58,000 nucleotides of DNA, taken from NCBI GenBank assembly GCA_029204225.1, contig CM055100.1:52083260-52141259 (forward strand), read 5' to 3'. Of this stretch, positions 46,126-55,478 are shown piece after piece (within the stretch, counting starts at the first letter, position 1; every line of letters begins with the position of its first letter). Made by a program: the position numbers and the translations under genes. The stretch is from Diphasiastrum complanatum. Its lineage: Eukaryota; Streptophyta; Lycopodiopsida; Lycopodiales; Lycopodiaceae. A model generated the notes under the pieces. It did no database searches. It saw only the letters and a program-made list of their open reading frames with translations, and had not been told where the DNA came from.

Positions 46126-46365
46126 CATGAGGGTCCGGGCCGGACGCGGGCTTTTCGCATCTGCGTTCGGACCCGAACACATCCGACCCCTGGACGCGGA
46201 GTCAGACGCCTCCATTTTTTTTTTAATTTTTTTTTTTTTTGGACGCTGGACCCGTCCAGCGAACGCTGCATCCAGCGTCCGCGTCCCGGACTCAAACGCG
46301 AATTTTTTTTTGAAAAAAAAAAAACAGAGGGAGTCTGGCCACACTCAGAACGCGCGCCCGCGCGC

Positions 46366-46367
<2 letters not shown>

Positions 46368-46447
<80 letters not shown>
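46368..46447. repeat. Compound (TG)n(AG)n microsatellite
   Basis: About 14 TG units followed by about 25 AG units, inside H3. Confidence 0.97.
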
Positions 46448-46449
<2 letters not shown>

Positions 46450-46595
46450 TGCTATCGGGTTTAGGGAGGGAGAGAGACAAAGAGAGAGTCAGAGACAGAG
46501 ACAGTGAGAAAAGGTAGAAGACGCCAGTGGGAGGCTGTGGGAACCTGTGAGAGCCTCTGCGAGCGCCAGCGTGCTGTGAGAGAGGGTCGGTCGAG

Positions 46596-47043
46596 ATGGC
46601 AGGGCGCACACCAACTGACCTGAGCATTTGCCCTGTACCTGTTCGCATGCAATTTAGGCTTGTTTTTTGTTTTTCACATTTTATTTCCATCGTGGTATAT
46701 GGCTTGACGTTTGTGCAGAGGGCGAAGCTCGACGAAGACATCTGAAGGCACAATGAAAGGCATCGGAAGCAAGAAGCAGAATTTCAAGAGAGCTAGCGAG
46801 AGACAATGGCGCAACTCTCGCAGATCAGCCCTATGCCCTGCGACTCTCGGACCTGATGCGCCCTACCCCCGCTGACAAGGCCGAGGAAACACAGCGGATT
46901 GGAATTAACTACATTGCAGAACAAGTGGCCATGGTCAGGGAAAGGGTCCTTCGTCGTCGGGCCAGCAGCGACAGAATAACGCACCTGACCAGGACGACGA
47001 GTCTGTGGGCTCTTTGGCGCCCTAGTAATGTAAAGCCTAAATA
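46596..47043 (+). pseudogene. H3 copy of the small hAT ORF, interrupted
   Basis: MAGRTPTD matches the start of the H2 small ORF. About 105 bases of insertion (46625-46720, ending TTTGTGCAG) then separate it from RAKLDEDI-stop-RHNERHRKQEAE. Later parts are frameshifted but recognisable (GINYIAEQVAMVRERVLRRR). The insert ends like an intron acceptor but lacks a clear GT donor. Confidence 0.6.
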
Positions 47044-47295
47044 AGGTCCAGCTGTATGTGAAGGACTCTTTCTATGTAATTTTCAGCAGTAAATGAGGTG
47101 GCATATAGTTAGACAGTAGTTTACAAACAGACCCAGCCATATATAGCGGGATGCGTAATGTTTTTTGATACATCTCTTAATATACAGTATGTTTTTTTGC
47201 GCAGCATGCGCCTGGTTTTGTGAAACGCGATCTTTGTACTCTTAACATAATGTATGTATGTGTTTAACATATGTAATATCTGTAATGAGCTGAAA

Positions 47296-47296
<1 letters not shown>

Positions 47297-47381
<85 letters not shown>
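47297..47381. repeat. Compound (TG)n(AG)n microsatellite
   Basis: TG run followed by AG run with one AAG interruption; it marks the right edge of H3-like sequence. Confidence 0.97.
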
Positions 47382-47652
47382 CTCGAATGTTGAGATGAAG
47401 CTAGACTGTGCATGGTTCCCTGTAGTAAATGACACAGTTCTGGTGACCATTCACTTCTTGATTAGGCCTATGCAAGAAGAACTTGGAGATGAAGTGAGAA
47501 TGTGCAAAGACCAGCTATGAACTTTTGCCTTGGAGTTTAAAATTGTGAGCAGCAGTTTTGTTGCAGTTGTTTTTCTCAAGCTATGGAATCGAGGATGCAC
47601 ACCACACAAGCACCTCAAAACACGCAAAAATGTTGACCTTTTGTTTGGTTTA

Positions 47653-47948
47653 GGCAACTGCGCGAGCTAACAAACAGCCAAAAGAAGGATATCAAATATA
47701 TTGTTGAGCAAGATTCTGATGATGATGAAAAGTACAAGCCTTCAGTTAGTCAAAAAGAAAGTTCGAGCTCTTCCATAAGTCTGAAGTGTGACAGAAATAA
47801 TGAAGCGTTTTCACCAGAAATGGCAACAAGCACCTTGAGTTTGCACCCTCATAATCTACATTTGAAAAATTGTCCACCTTTTTCTTGTGAGGTCGACCGA
47901 ATTCTGAGTTCCAAGCCAAATCCTCTGAGTTCCAAGCCAAGACCTCAA

Positions 47949-48000
<52 letters not shown>

Positions 48001-48011
48001 TGGACCTTTGA
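47653..48011 (+). pseudogene. Exon-like open frame ending in a (GA) microsatellite
   Basis: After an acceptor-like TTTAG at 47649-47653 a long frame reads QLRELTNSQKKDIKYIVEQD, then DSDDDEKYKPSVSQKESSSS and a low-complexity Ser-rich stretch. It runs into about 24 GA units (47953-47999) and ends with TGA at 48009-48011. It resembles an acidic linker of a nuclear protein and lies upstream of the SNF2 fragments, so it may belong to the same decayed gene. Not recognised with confidence. Confidence 0.4.
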
Positions 48012-48329
48012 AGCATAATGAGCTCTCTTCTCAATCCAGCAGCATCCCTTTTGACAGTACATGTAATGAGGATCCTCGTCCCACTTTTTCTCAATCCAAT
48101 TAGTGTTGGATGTAATATATTTTTGAGGAAAAACGAACTTCTTGATTCAAGCATATATGTGAAAGGAATACAGATGAGTGTACCCTTTTTCATTGAGAAG
48201 TAAAACTGCAATTCTAAAGAAAGCTTCACCAAAAGAACATTTTTGTTTGCGTGTTCTTATGCAATCCTGGAAGTGGAGTCACAACTGGTCCTTCTTGAGA
48301 TGCTGATCTTCCTAAATGAGAAGATGTTT

Positions 48330-49050
48330 AAAAGCCCCGGTCTAAATAACTAGTAAGCTGTTGAAGTTCATCCGGGGAGAAACCGATTTCATCATATAAG
48401 ACATAGTAGTGTGTAGGTCTAGGGTTTAGGGTTTAGGGATGAAGTTGTAGCATAAGTAATTAGTAAGCTGTTGAAGTTCATCCGGGAGAAGTAAAACTGC
48501 AAGAAGTCTAGGGAGAAGTAAAACTGCAAGAATACATACTGATCAAGCTATGCTTGACCACATAATTTGCTAGGATAAATTTTTCCAATAATGTTTACTA
48601 TCCTGCCTCTCCTGTCATCCCCAAACACTGGAAAGACCTATTGATATGTTTACACCCACTGATTTCCAATTAGCTGGATTTTCCACCTGTATATGAATAT
48701 CAACCGGCCTGTTTTCACTGCGGTGTAATTGATAGATTTTACCAACTATTTTCAGTGCTACACTTTCCAGACAACAATGTGATACAGCCATTCCAAAGAT
48801 GATAGTGGGTTGCTGGGAGACGGCATATTGCAGCCAGGGTTCAAGGTTTAGGGTCCAGGGATGAAGTTGTAGCATAAGTAATTAGTAAGCTATTGAAGTT
48901 CCTCCGGGGAGAAACCGATCTCATCCTATAAGACATAGTAGTGTGTAAGTTTAGAGTTTAGGCTTAGAGAGGCAAGATATTAAACATCATTGGAAACATT
49001 TATCCAAGAAAATTATGTGGTCAAGCATAGCTTGAGCAGCTTGCATAGCT
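48330..49050. repeat. Direct and inverted duplications (foldback)
   Basis: The block GGGATGAAGTTGTAGCATAA plus AATTAGTAAGCTGTTGAAG occurs near 48436 and again near 48858, with GAAACCGAT..TCAT and TATAAGACATAGTAGTGTGT beside both. An inverted pair of about 66 bp lies at 48548-48613 and 48966-49032 (GCTATGCTTGACCACATAAT on one side, ATTATGTGGTCAAGCATAGC on the other). The hairpin loop holds a short - strand frame (VENPANWKSVGVN). Related sequence appears inverted at 49209-49243. Confidence 0.75.
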
Positions 49051-49451
49051 TGATTTGCCTAGCTCCAGGAGCTCTGTATCCAACACCTTTCTGAAAGCTC
49101 TTCAGCATCCTTGAACACAATACATTGGGTCTCAACATATTTCTCAGCTTCAAGCCATTTTGCATAGTCTAGGTCCGCTTTTTCTTGGTACTCCAAGACC
49201 TTCACTTCCTCGGCAGGAAAATCCACTGATTGGAAATCAGTGGGTGTTGTCTCTAAAATCCCACCAAAAACGTTTGACGTGGATTTGAAGGAGCAATTAA
49301 TGACGTGGTAAAATCCTTGAGTACATAAAGGCAACACAACCACTCCTATCATCTGCATGCACTGGAAGGACCTTTTTGACCATTGCTTTCTTACAAATCT
49401 TCCTGGCCAAATATCCAGGTAAAAGTGTATTGATCACTGCCCCCAGAAGGC

Positions 49452-49634
49452 ATGCAGTTTCCTTGGGTGTCGGAGATAAGGAAATGGGCAGTGAAGCCAA
49501 TTCCTTTACACAACCTGTATGAAGCCCATAAAACTGTAGAGAAGAACGTGGTTAAAAGTTTTTTAGATGAAGGGCATTTCCCACGCACAAAGAACACGAG
49601 GATACTTCTCCCAAACTCTTCTGGTCTTGAGTAA
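49452..49634 (+). pseudogene. SNF2-family remodeler fragment (motif Ib/II region)
   Basis: QFPWVSEIRKWAVKPIPLHN resembles the W..E.RKW.. segment of SNF2 ATPases of the CLSY/DRD1 group. It is followed after an apparent deletion by SFLDEGHFPRTKNTRIL, matching the Walker B-like LDEGH.PRN..T of that group. CLSY proteins act with RNA polymerase IV in RNA-directed DNA methylation. The fragment is short and ends in GLE-stop, then AGTTTAGATATAAGCTCCTT, which recurs after the fragment at 50738-50914. Confidence 0.65.
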
Positions 49635-50086
49635 GAGAGAGAGAGAGTTTAGATATAAGCTCCTTTGCAATGTATGTTTACATTTTTGAATACTCAATTT
49701 CAAGACTCTTCCACCAGGCTCATACTTTTCTGAATATGATTGAAGTTCAGCATATTTATTCTAATGTAACCCCATATCTTGTGATGGTGTTTAGGCTCGA
49801 GCTACCGCACCTCAGATTGTCAGAAATATATATTATACACTCAACTATACCACGACCACCCTTACCCAGGAGAATATTATATTTAAAGTCCTTTCCCAAA
49901 AGATACCTCGATTATCCAAAGCACAGTTCAAATCCTATGTTTTTAACATCCAGAGCAACAACAAGTCCAACTAAACCGAAGGCAAAATTTGTTTAGGCAA
50001 AAAATGTGAATTTGGTTGACCTGAACCTTGGATAACGAACTGTACAAAATGATAATTCCCTAAACCTGAACCTTGGATAACAAACC

Positions 50087-50524
50087 TTGGATAAAGGAGG
50101 CTTTGTTAACTGGTATAAAGGAGAAGTTCTAGAAAACTTGCCTGGTATTTGTGACTTCACAATTTTTTTGAAACTAATGCCCGGACAGCATAAGGCACTT
50201 GGATTACCTGGGAAGACATGTACAAATAATAGAATGAAGCTAGAGGCCTCATTGACAGGGATATGTGTTGATCCTTGTGTGCTGTCCTTAGATTGGTTTG
50301 TCGTTTGAGGAAAGTAAATCTGGAGGATTCCTGCTGTAGCACGACGTGCAATTTCCCGAGCATTCAGAATTGGTCAAAAGCACAAGGTCTTTGTTTATCG
50401 CCTTGTGGCAGAAATAAATGCAGAGAAAAAGATTGAGAAGGCTTCAACTCACAAAGAGTGGCTCTCAAAAATTCTCATCCTGCGATCCGATCATCCCATT
50501 CTGTTCTGCAGCAGCCGTGACTGA
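50087..50524 (+). pseudogene. SNF2-family remodeler fragment (helicase C-terminal region)
   Basis: VLENLPGICDFTIFLKLMPG fits the segment between the two helicase lobes of CLSY-like proteins. Then 50327-50524 reads IPAVARRAISRAFRIGQKHK, VFVYRLVAEINAEKKIEKAS, THKEWLSKILILRSDHP. ARRAISRAFRIGQ is the diagnostic SNF2 motif VI with its two arginines. A stop and frame change separate the two parts. This is the clearest of the three SNF2 pieces. Confidence 0.8.
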
Positions 50525-50737
50525 ATTCTTGTTTCTTTTCTGTGTTACTGTTGGAGTTCATCCCAAAACCCTAAACGGATCTCATCATATAAGACATCGT
50601 ACTGTGTAGGGCTTGTGGTTCCCTGTGGTGAATGACACAGTTTTGCTTATTAATTAGTAAGCATTCATTTCTCCTACTGGCTCCTACTTGGAGATGGATC
50701 TGAACACAAGCAAATGTCTGCCAAGACTATGCGGTAG

Positions 50738-50914
50738 GGAAAATCGAAGGGCATTAGAACAAAGCGTCGAGTCTTGTTGTCAGGCACAGTGTCTCAAAAC
50801 AGTTTTGAAGAGCTCTTCAAACTTCTTAGGCTAGACAAGCTTGACTTTTTGAAAGTGATTCCTAGTTATGCGGCTAGTCTTAGTAGTGAAATTGACTGGA
50901 TCGGTAAAGTTTAG
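50738..50914 (+). pseudogene. SNF2-family remodeler fragment (motif III region)
   Basis: GKSKGIRTKRRVLLSGTVSQ then NSFEELFKLLRLDKLDFLKV matches the LSGT..QN..EELFN.L motif of SNF2 ATPases. It should precede the helicase C-terminal lobe, yet it lies 3' of it, so the locus is scrambled or contains two partial copies. It follows TGGTTCCCTGTGGTGAATGA (50617), a relative of 47412. Confidence 0.75.
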
Positions 50915-51423
50915 ATACAAGCTCCTTTGCAGTGTAAACATTTGAGGACGATACAGATTGGATTCTTGAAAGTCAAGAACACTTCAGTATCTCAAGTGGA
51001 GATGAATCATCGATGATAAAGCTCGCACAAAAGTTTGTTCTCGTCTGGGAACTAGTTCACACGGGAAAGCAAGAAAGCATATCACGGATATGCTTGACAC
51101 AGATGCTTGCTCTTCTGGCCACAGAGAGAGAGATAGCGAGAGCACGAGAGAGTGTTCTGGTCAAAATTACAAATTGTTTGCTCTTTCATGCCTGATTCTG
51201 TGGCATCTCAGTTATGGGAGGCATGGGCAGTGGTTAGGTTTTGCAAAAAATTTGTTGGGACCTTTTTCATTTTTTTTAACAGGAGGGGGCAGGTATGTGC
51301 CAGACACTCTCTCATAATTAATTCCGGCGGGGGGGGGGTAGGGGGAAGAAAATTATTTTTATTGGTTTTTGGGCATGTGGGAGCGAGCGGAGAGGGGCAT
51401 GTACTTTTTTTTTTTTTGGAAAA

Positions 51424-51495
51424 ATGGCAGACGCGTCCACCCCCAGACACACCCCTGATGCGTCCGCGTCCGCGTCCACCATCCGCTTCCTTATA
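51424..51495. repeat. GGACGCG-type hAT end fragment
   Basis: Repeats GACGCGTCC, GCGTCCGCGTCCGCGTCC and CATCCGCTTCC precede an (AT) run. The reverse complement begins GGAAGCGGATGGTGGACGCG. It is probably one end of an element of the H3 subfamily. Confidence 0.45.
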
Positions 51496-51509
51496 ATATA
51501 TATATATAT

Positions 51510-51714
51510 CATAGGTCCCGCGGTACCGGGTACCGCGGGACCATACTGGTACCGCGGTACCGTACCGGTCCCGCGGTACCAAAAACACAATTTATTTTTT
51601 TTTACGAAAATAACACGAAATTTTTTTTTTTTTTTTTATGGTACAGCCCTGGTACCGCGGATCCCAAGGCGGTACCGTACCGGCGGTACCATAACAGCGG
51701 TACCACAGGCACTA

Positions 51715-51716
<2 letters not shown>
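51510..51716. mobile_element. 207-bp hAT MITE, GGTACC subfamily
   Basis: It starts CATAGGTCCCGCGGTACCGG and ends CAGGCACTATG, flanked by ATATATAT on both sides in an (AT) microsatellite. It consists almost only of the two palindrome-rich ends of the H1/H2 family joined back to back, so it is a deletion derivative that H2-type transposase could have moved. Confidence 0.88.
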
Positions 51717-51765
<49 letters not shown>

Positions 51766-52577
51766 CATAGTTGCAGCGAATCTCGATTCGCTGGGTCTGC
51801 GATTCGCGGGTCGCGATTCGCGGGTCGCAATTCGCGACCCAGAATGGCAAAAACAAAAAAAAAAAAAAATTGTTTTTTTTTGGAAAAATAGCTTATTGCT
51901 GAAATTTTTTTAGGGGATCAATGGTCAAACCCGTTTTGCCTCTCAGAAGTGCAGTAGATGAGGCACAAACAGATCTTATTTTCAGTAGCTATCTGGTTGT
52001 CATTTGCTCTGGTTTTCAGTAAATGTTACTGCTACAGTTTGGACTATCAACTGTATGGATGATGATCACTTTTGCAATTGGTTCACTGGAGATGTGAGTG
52101 CAATGTACATACAGTTGGGGGCATAAATATTGGGCCCTTCTCGGCGCGCATTTGGACCCCCTTTTTATCTACAGGGGGGGGTGGCATTTTTATCTACAGT
52201 GTCTATATAGCAAGAAGCTCTAGGGGGTTCGGGGGACAGTAGCCCCCCGGGAAACAGGGGGTTCGGGGGGCGGTAGCCCCCTGGTGGGGGGTTTGGGGGC
52301 CAACGCCCCCCAACGGCGGGGTCCGGGGGCTGCCGGTAGGCCTCTTCATGATTTGGCCTTACAACTCCCCGAGTGAAAACACACTTTTTGGTGTTTCGCA
52401 CCCGAAACAGTCGGCAAACTACACAATCATAATCCCCTCAATCAGAGCTTTCATCTGATACCCATATTGCCTAAAATAAATCTCAAAAAAAAAAAAAAAA
52501 AATCGATTCTACACGATTCTGGGAAAATCCCAAATCGCGAATCGGAATCGCGATTCGGGAATCGCGCTGCAACTATA
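51766..52577. mobile_element. Non-autonomous hAT element, GATTCGC subfamily
   Basis: It starts CATAGTTGCAGCGAATCTCG and ends ATCGCGCTGCAACTATA. Subterminal arrays of GATTCGCGGGTCGC-type repeats lie at 51775-51840 and AATCGCGATTCGG-type repeats at 52500-52570. It sits between (AT) runs. The interior matches 12311-12919 and contains a G/C-rich repeat array (52222-52345). There is no transposase frame. Confidence 0.75.
52222..52345. repeat. G-rich hairpin repeat array
   Basis: Three to four units of about 37 bp follow GGGGGTTCGGGGG-ACAGTAGCCCCC, each able to fold on itself (GGGGG with CCCCC) and rich in G-runs: GGGGGACAGTAGCCCCCC, GGGGGGCGGTAGCCCCC, GGGGGCCAACGCCCCCC, GGGTCCGGGGGCTGCCGG. Confidence 0.85.
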
Positions 52578-52596
52578 ATATATATATAGATCTAAG

Positions 52597-52742
52597 GTAG
52601 CAGGCCCGGACGTGAACGCGTGTCCGGATGCGTCCACTTCGGACGCACTTTTTTTTTAATAATTTTTTTATGTATTTTAGTGTAAAAACAAAAAAAAGGA
52701 CGCGGACGCGAAAAGGCCACATCCAACCCAGAACCTCACGTC
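52597..52742. mobile_element. Short GGACGCG-subfamily element
   Basis: From AGGCCCGGACGTGAACGCG to CCAGAACCTCACGTCT, next to (AT) runs. It contains GGACGCGGACGCGAAAAGG and TCCGGATGCGTCC repeats. The reverse complement of its right end, AGACGTGAGGTTCTGGG, parallels the start of H3 (AGACATGAGGGTCCGGG). Confidence 0.55.
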
Positions 52743-53497
52743 TAATATATATATATATCATAGTACCCCGTGGTACCGCTGGTATGGTACCGCCGGTACC
52801 ATATCAGTGGTACCGCCGGTACGGTACCGCACTCAGACCCGCGGTACCAGGGCGGTACCATTTTTAATATTTTTTTTTTAATTTTTTTAATAATTTTTTT
52901 TTGCATATTAACTACCAAAAAAGGACAAAAAAAAGTAAAAAAAAGGGGTTCTGGGTGTAAAAAAAGAGGGTACAGTACACGATGCAGGGGACTAGTGCAG
53001 TGGCACATGGGCACTGCGGGTGAGCAGACCGAGGGGCCAATGGGAGACCAACACAGGGGGGTAGCATCACATGGGGGCAAGTACAGAGGCACATGGGCAC
53101 TGCGGGTGAGCAGACCATGGGGCCAATGGGAGACCAACACAGGGGGGGAGCATCACATGGGGGCAGGTACAGAGGCACATGGGACAAATCCGGACAAGTA
53201 CACCGTCACATGGGCACTGTGGGGGAGCAAACCACGGACCCAATCGGAGTGCAGCATGTGGTACAGGTACGTGGAGCATTAGCACATCACAAATAATAGG
53301 GACAGGTACAAGGGCACATGGAGGGATCATCAACAACTGCACATGGGGGAACAGGCTGTGGGGTTAAATAGGCACTCACGAGGTTGTGAGAGCCAGTGAG
53401 AGGCTGAGAGAGAGGCTGTGAGAGGCATTGTGAGAGTTACTGTGAGAGGCATTGTGAGAGCCCGTGAGAGCCAATTCGAGAAACAAGGTGTCGTGAG

Positions 53498-53862
53498 ATG
53501 GCAGAGCGCATACCACCAAGGCCTGAGGGCGAAGCCAGGAGGAAGCTCGAGGAAGATGTCTGAAGGCACAACGAAAGGCATTGGAAGCAAGAGGCAGACA
53601 TTGCAGAGATGCTGCGACAAACTCGGGATAGACACCCAGAGCTACAGATCCCCGCCCCCGCTGTGGCCCCTGCTCCGCTGTCAAGCTGGATTTGGATGAG
53701 CAGATCGGAATGAACTTCACACAACGGCAGCTCATCATGGTCAGGGAAAGGGCTGCCCGCCGTCGGGCTGACCAGGAGGCAGCTAGGGGTAACCGGGAGG
53801 TAGAGCGAGAGCGACATAACAATGCTCCTGACGAGGGCGAGGAGTCAGTGGAGGATCCATAG
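53498..53862 (+). pseudogene. H4 copy of the small hAT ORF
   Basis: MAERIPPRPEGEARRKLEED then a TGA stop, RHNERHWKQEADIAEMLRQT, and a one-base deletion in the Pro-rich linker. The last third returns to the family frame (MNFTQRQLIMVRERAARRRA; acidic end DEGEESVEDP). It is a non-functional paralogue of 40511-40855. Confidence 0.8.
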
Positions 53863-54361
53863 GAATGTTTAGCATAGATGGGATCTAGCTGTATGTGGCT
53901 GACTGTTGTTATGTAATGTTCATCAGTAGATGAGGCAGCATTTAGTGTCTAGCATAGTGTAAAGAACAGCCCCAGCCATATGTGGCGGGAATACGTATTG
54001 TTATTTTGATACATCTGATGAATTAATGTACGGTGTGTTTTTTGTGCAATGCGTGCCTTGTGTATTGCAATCTGATGTATGTGTTTATGAAATGCTATCA
54101 GGGGGGTTGTATTTCTGTGTTCTGCATATGCTCTCAATCTCTGTAGTAAAAACTAATTGAAAACACGCACACACCATTTGAAGTAAAACTGCAAGTAGAA
54201 CATCACAATTACAAATTGACAAATACACATTGTGCAGTGAATAGAATACGTCCAACACTGAATATAATATGGAAAATGGTCTGAATACAGTGTTCGACCA
54301 TCTGGTCGCCAAAGATGGAACATGATATGAAACTGCTAAAAATAAAACAATAGAGCCACAA

Positions 54362-55106
54362 TCAATGCTCTGGCTCTGACTCAGACGAATGCTCTGGAGA
54401 CAACTCAGGGCCCCGAGCTGACTCTCGCAGCCGATATCTGTGCCTGTCTGGAGCAGGCATGGGCTGTGTATCAGAAGAGGAGGACTCGTCACTAGCATCA
54501 TCCCAATCTGCCTCCGCATCAGCCCCCAAGCAAGCCAAACCAGCAACACCTGCTCCAGCTCGCTGTAATGCTGCACCTCTAGCTGTACCTGGAGCCCTGC
54601 GTGGTCGTCCTCTCCTCCCTGGCAGTTTTTGTGCCTTGCCTTTCTTGTTCGGTGCACCCTTGGGCCTTCCTGGTCTCTTGCGGACAAGAGGAGCTGTCAA
54701 TGTCTCGTCACCCCCATGCAAATCACCTGGCTGGCTAGGTTGGGCCCAAGCTGACGCCGGCTGGGATAGGGAAGCAAAAGAGGGAACTCCCTGTGCAGCT
54801 GAGCGAGGATGATGAGCTCGTGGAGTGTGTGCCCGTGGAGTGTGTGCCCGTGGGGCTGCTGTTGGTGGAGGAACTGGCTGTGCAGGAGGCGAGTACAGCG
54901 GCGATATGTACTGAAAGGGGCGCTGCGGTGGCCGGTACTGGTACATCCTGGGTGCTGCCAAAGGGGGAGCCAGTGGAGTGGGTGCTGCCAAAGGAGGAGG
55001 ACAAGGAGTGGGTGCTGCCACTGGAGGAGCAGCTGGAGGAGCCACTGTGGATGCGGGCGCTACGAGAGAAAACTTGGGCACAGATGGTGGCCTGCCATGG
55101 AGACCT
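54362..55106 (-). pseudogene. H4 transposase C-terminal tail with AT-hooks (truncated)
   Basis: Unlike H1 and H2, the tail is open here over 240 codons (55081-54362). It runs from Pro/Ala-rich repeats (AAPTPLAPPLAAPRMYQYRP; RAHTPRAHTPRAHHPRSAAQ) through the two AT-hooks at 54682-54596 to the acidic end SSESEPEH-stop. The 5' remainder of the gene is removed by the gypsy insertion. It supports the frame chosen for the H2 tail. Confidence 0.85.
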
Positions 55107-55464
55107 TGTTACGAGCTCGTAACCAGTGTCGAACCCTAGAGAACACAGATAGGTCAGATACCACAGTCAGGGTCGTGTCCAGCGTACATGACCAACAGGG
55201 CAAGACAGTGTGAGTAGTGTGCCCCAGCACGGTCCATAGCCATGGCGGGCCTAACACAGCCTAGGGACCCTGTCAGCAGGATAGGGCCCCCAGTTGGGTC
55301 CCGACGTGCAATCGGCCACGTCAATGCCACGTGGCCGACACTTGGCAGTAGCATGCTACCAGTCCTCACACTGGGCTAGGAGGGGCTTATTCTATATCAG
55401 GGAGTAGGCAAGGTTGGGTGGATCAGTTAGTGTTTGCCCTACTGTGGTGTTAGGATCTATTACA
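55107..55464 (+). repeat. Left LTR of the second gypsy element
   Basis: 358 bp, TGTTACGAGCTCGTAACCAG (itself a palindrome, GTTACGAGCTCGTAAC) to GATCTATTACA. A TATA-like TTATTCTATATCAGG lies at 55388. Confidence 0.85.
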
Positions 55465-55465
55465 C

Positions 55466-55478
55466 TGGTATCAGAGCC
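55466..55478 (+). promoter_or_regulatory. Primer binding site of the second gypsy element
   Basis: TGGTATCAGAGCC, identical to the initiator-Met tRNA site, one base after the LTR. Confidence 0.92.

Larger units (their letters stand above)
33366..46143. repeat. Tandem duplication, period about 6.39 kb, each unit with a large hAT
   Basis: Unit 1 is about 33366-39756 and unit 2 about 39757-46143. Left flanks match (CCATGGAATATTAGCTTGTAG at 33366; CCATGAAATATTAGCTTGTA at 39757) through GCAATGTAGTTCTA. Right flanks also match: GACATGAGGGTCCGGGCCGG at 39735 and at 46124, just after an (AT) run. The junction joins GGCCGGA to CCATGAA. Unit 1 has an extra 322-bp MITE that unit 2 lacks. Confidence 0.8.
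46123..47290. mobile_element. Eroded hAT relative H3, GGACGCG subfamily
   Basis: The left end starts AGACATGAGGGTCCGGGCCG right after an (AT) run and is followed by GGACGCGG, GGACCCGTCCAGCG and GCGTCCGCGTCC repeats. It carries a small-ORF homologue (46596-47043) and then sequence like that after the H4 small ORF up to about 47250. No transposase or right end is present. The start resembles, in reverse, the end of the fragment at 52597-52742. Confidence 0.65.
52759..55106. mobile_element. Large hAT element H4, left half, cut by a gypsy insertion
   Basis: It starts CATAGTACCCCGTGG after ATATATAT, with the GGTACC palindrome array, the 86-bp minisatellite, the small ORF and the 3' part of the transposase in the same order as H2. 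At 55106/55107 it breaks inside the transposase exon 4 where the LTR TGTTACGAG begins. The missing half should lie to the right of the window after the retrotransposon. Confidence 0.9.

Noticed and set aside
48418-48440. Telomere-like TTTAGGG repeats
   Set aside because: Only three units in a duplicated block; too short for an interstitial telomere array.
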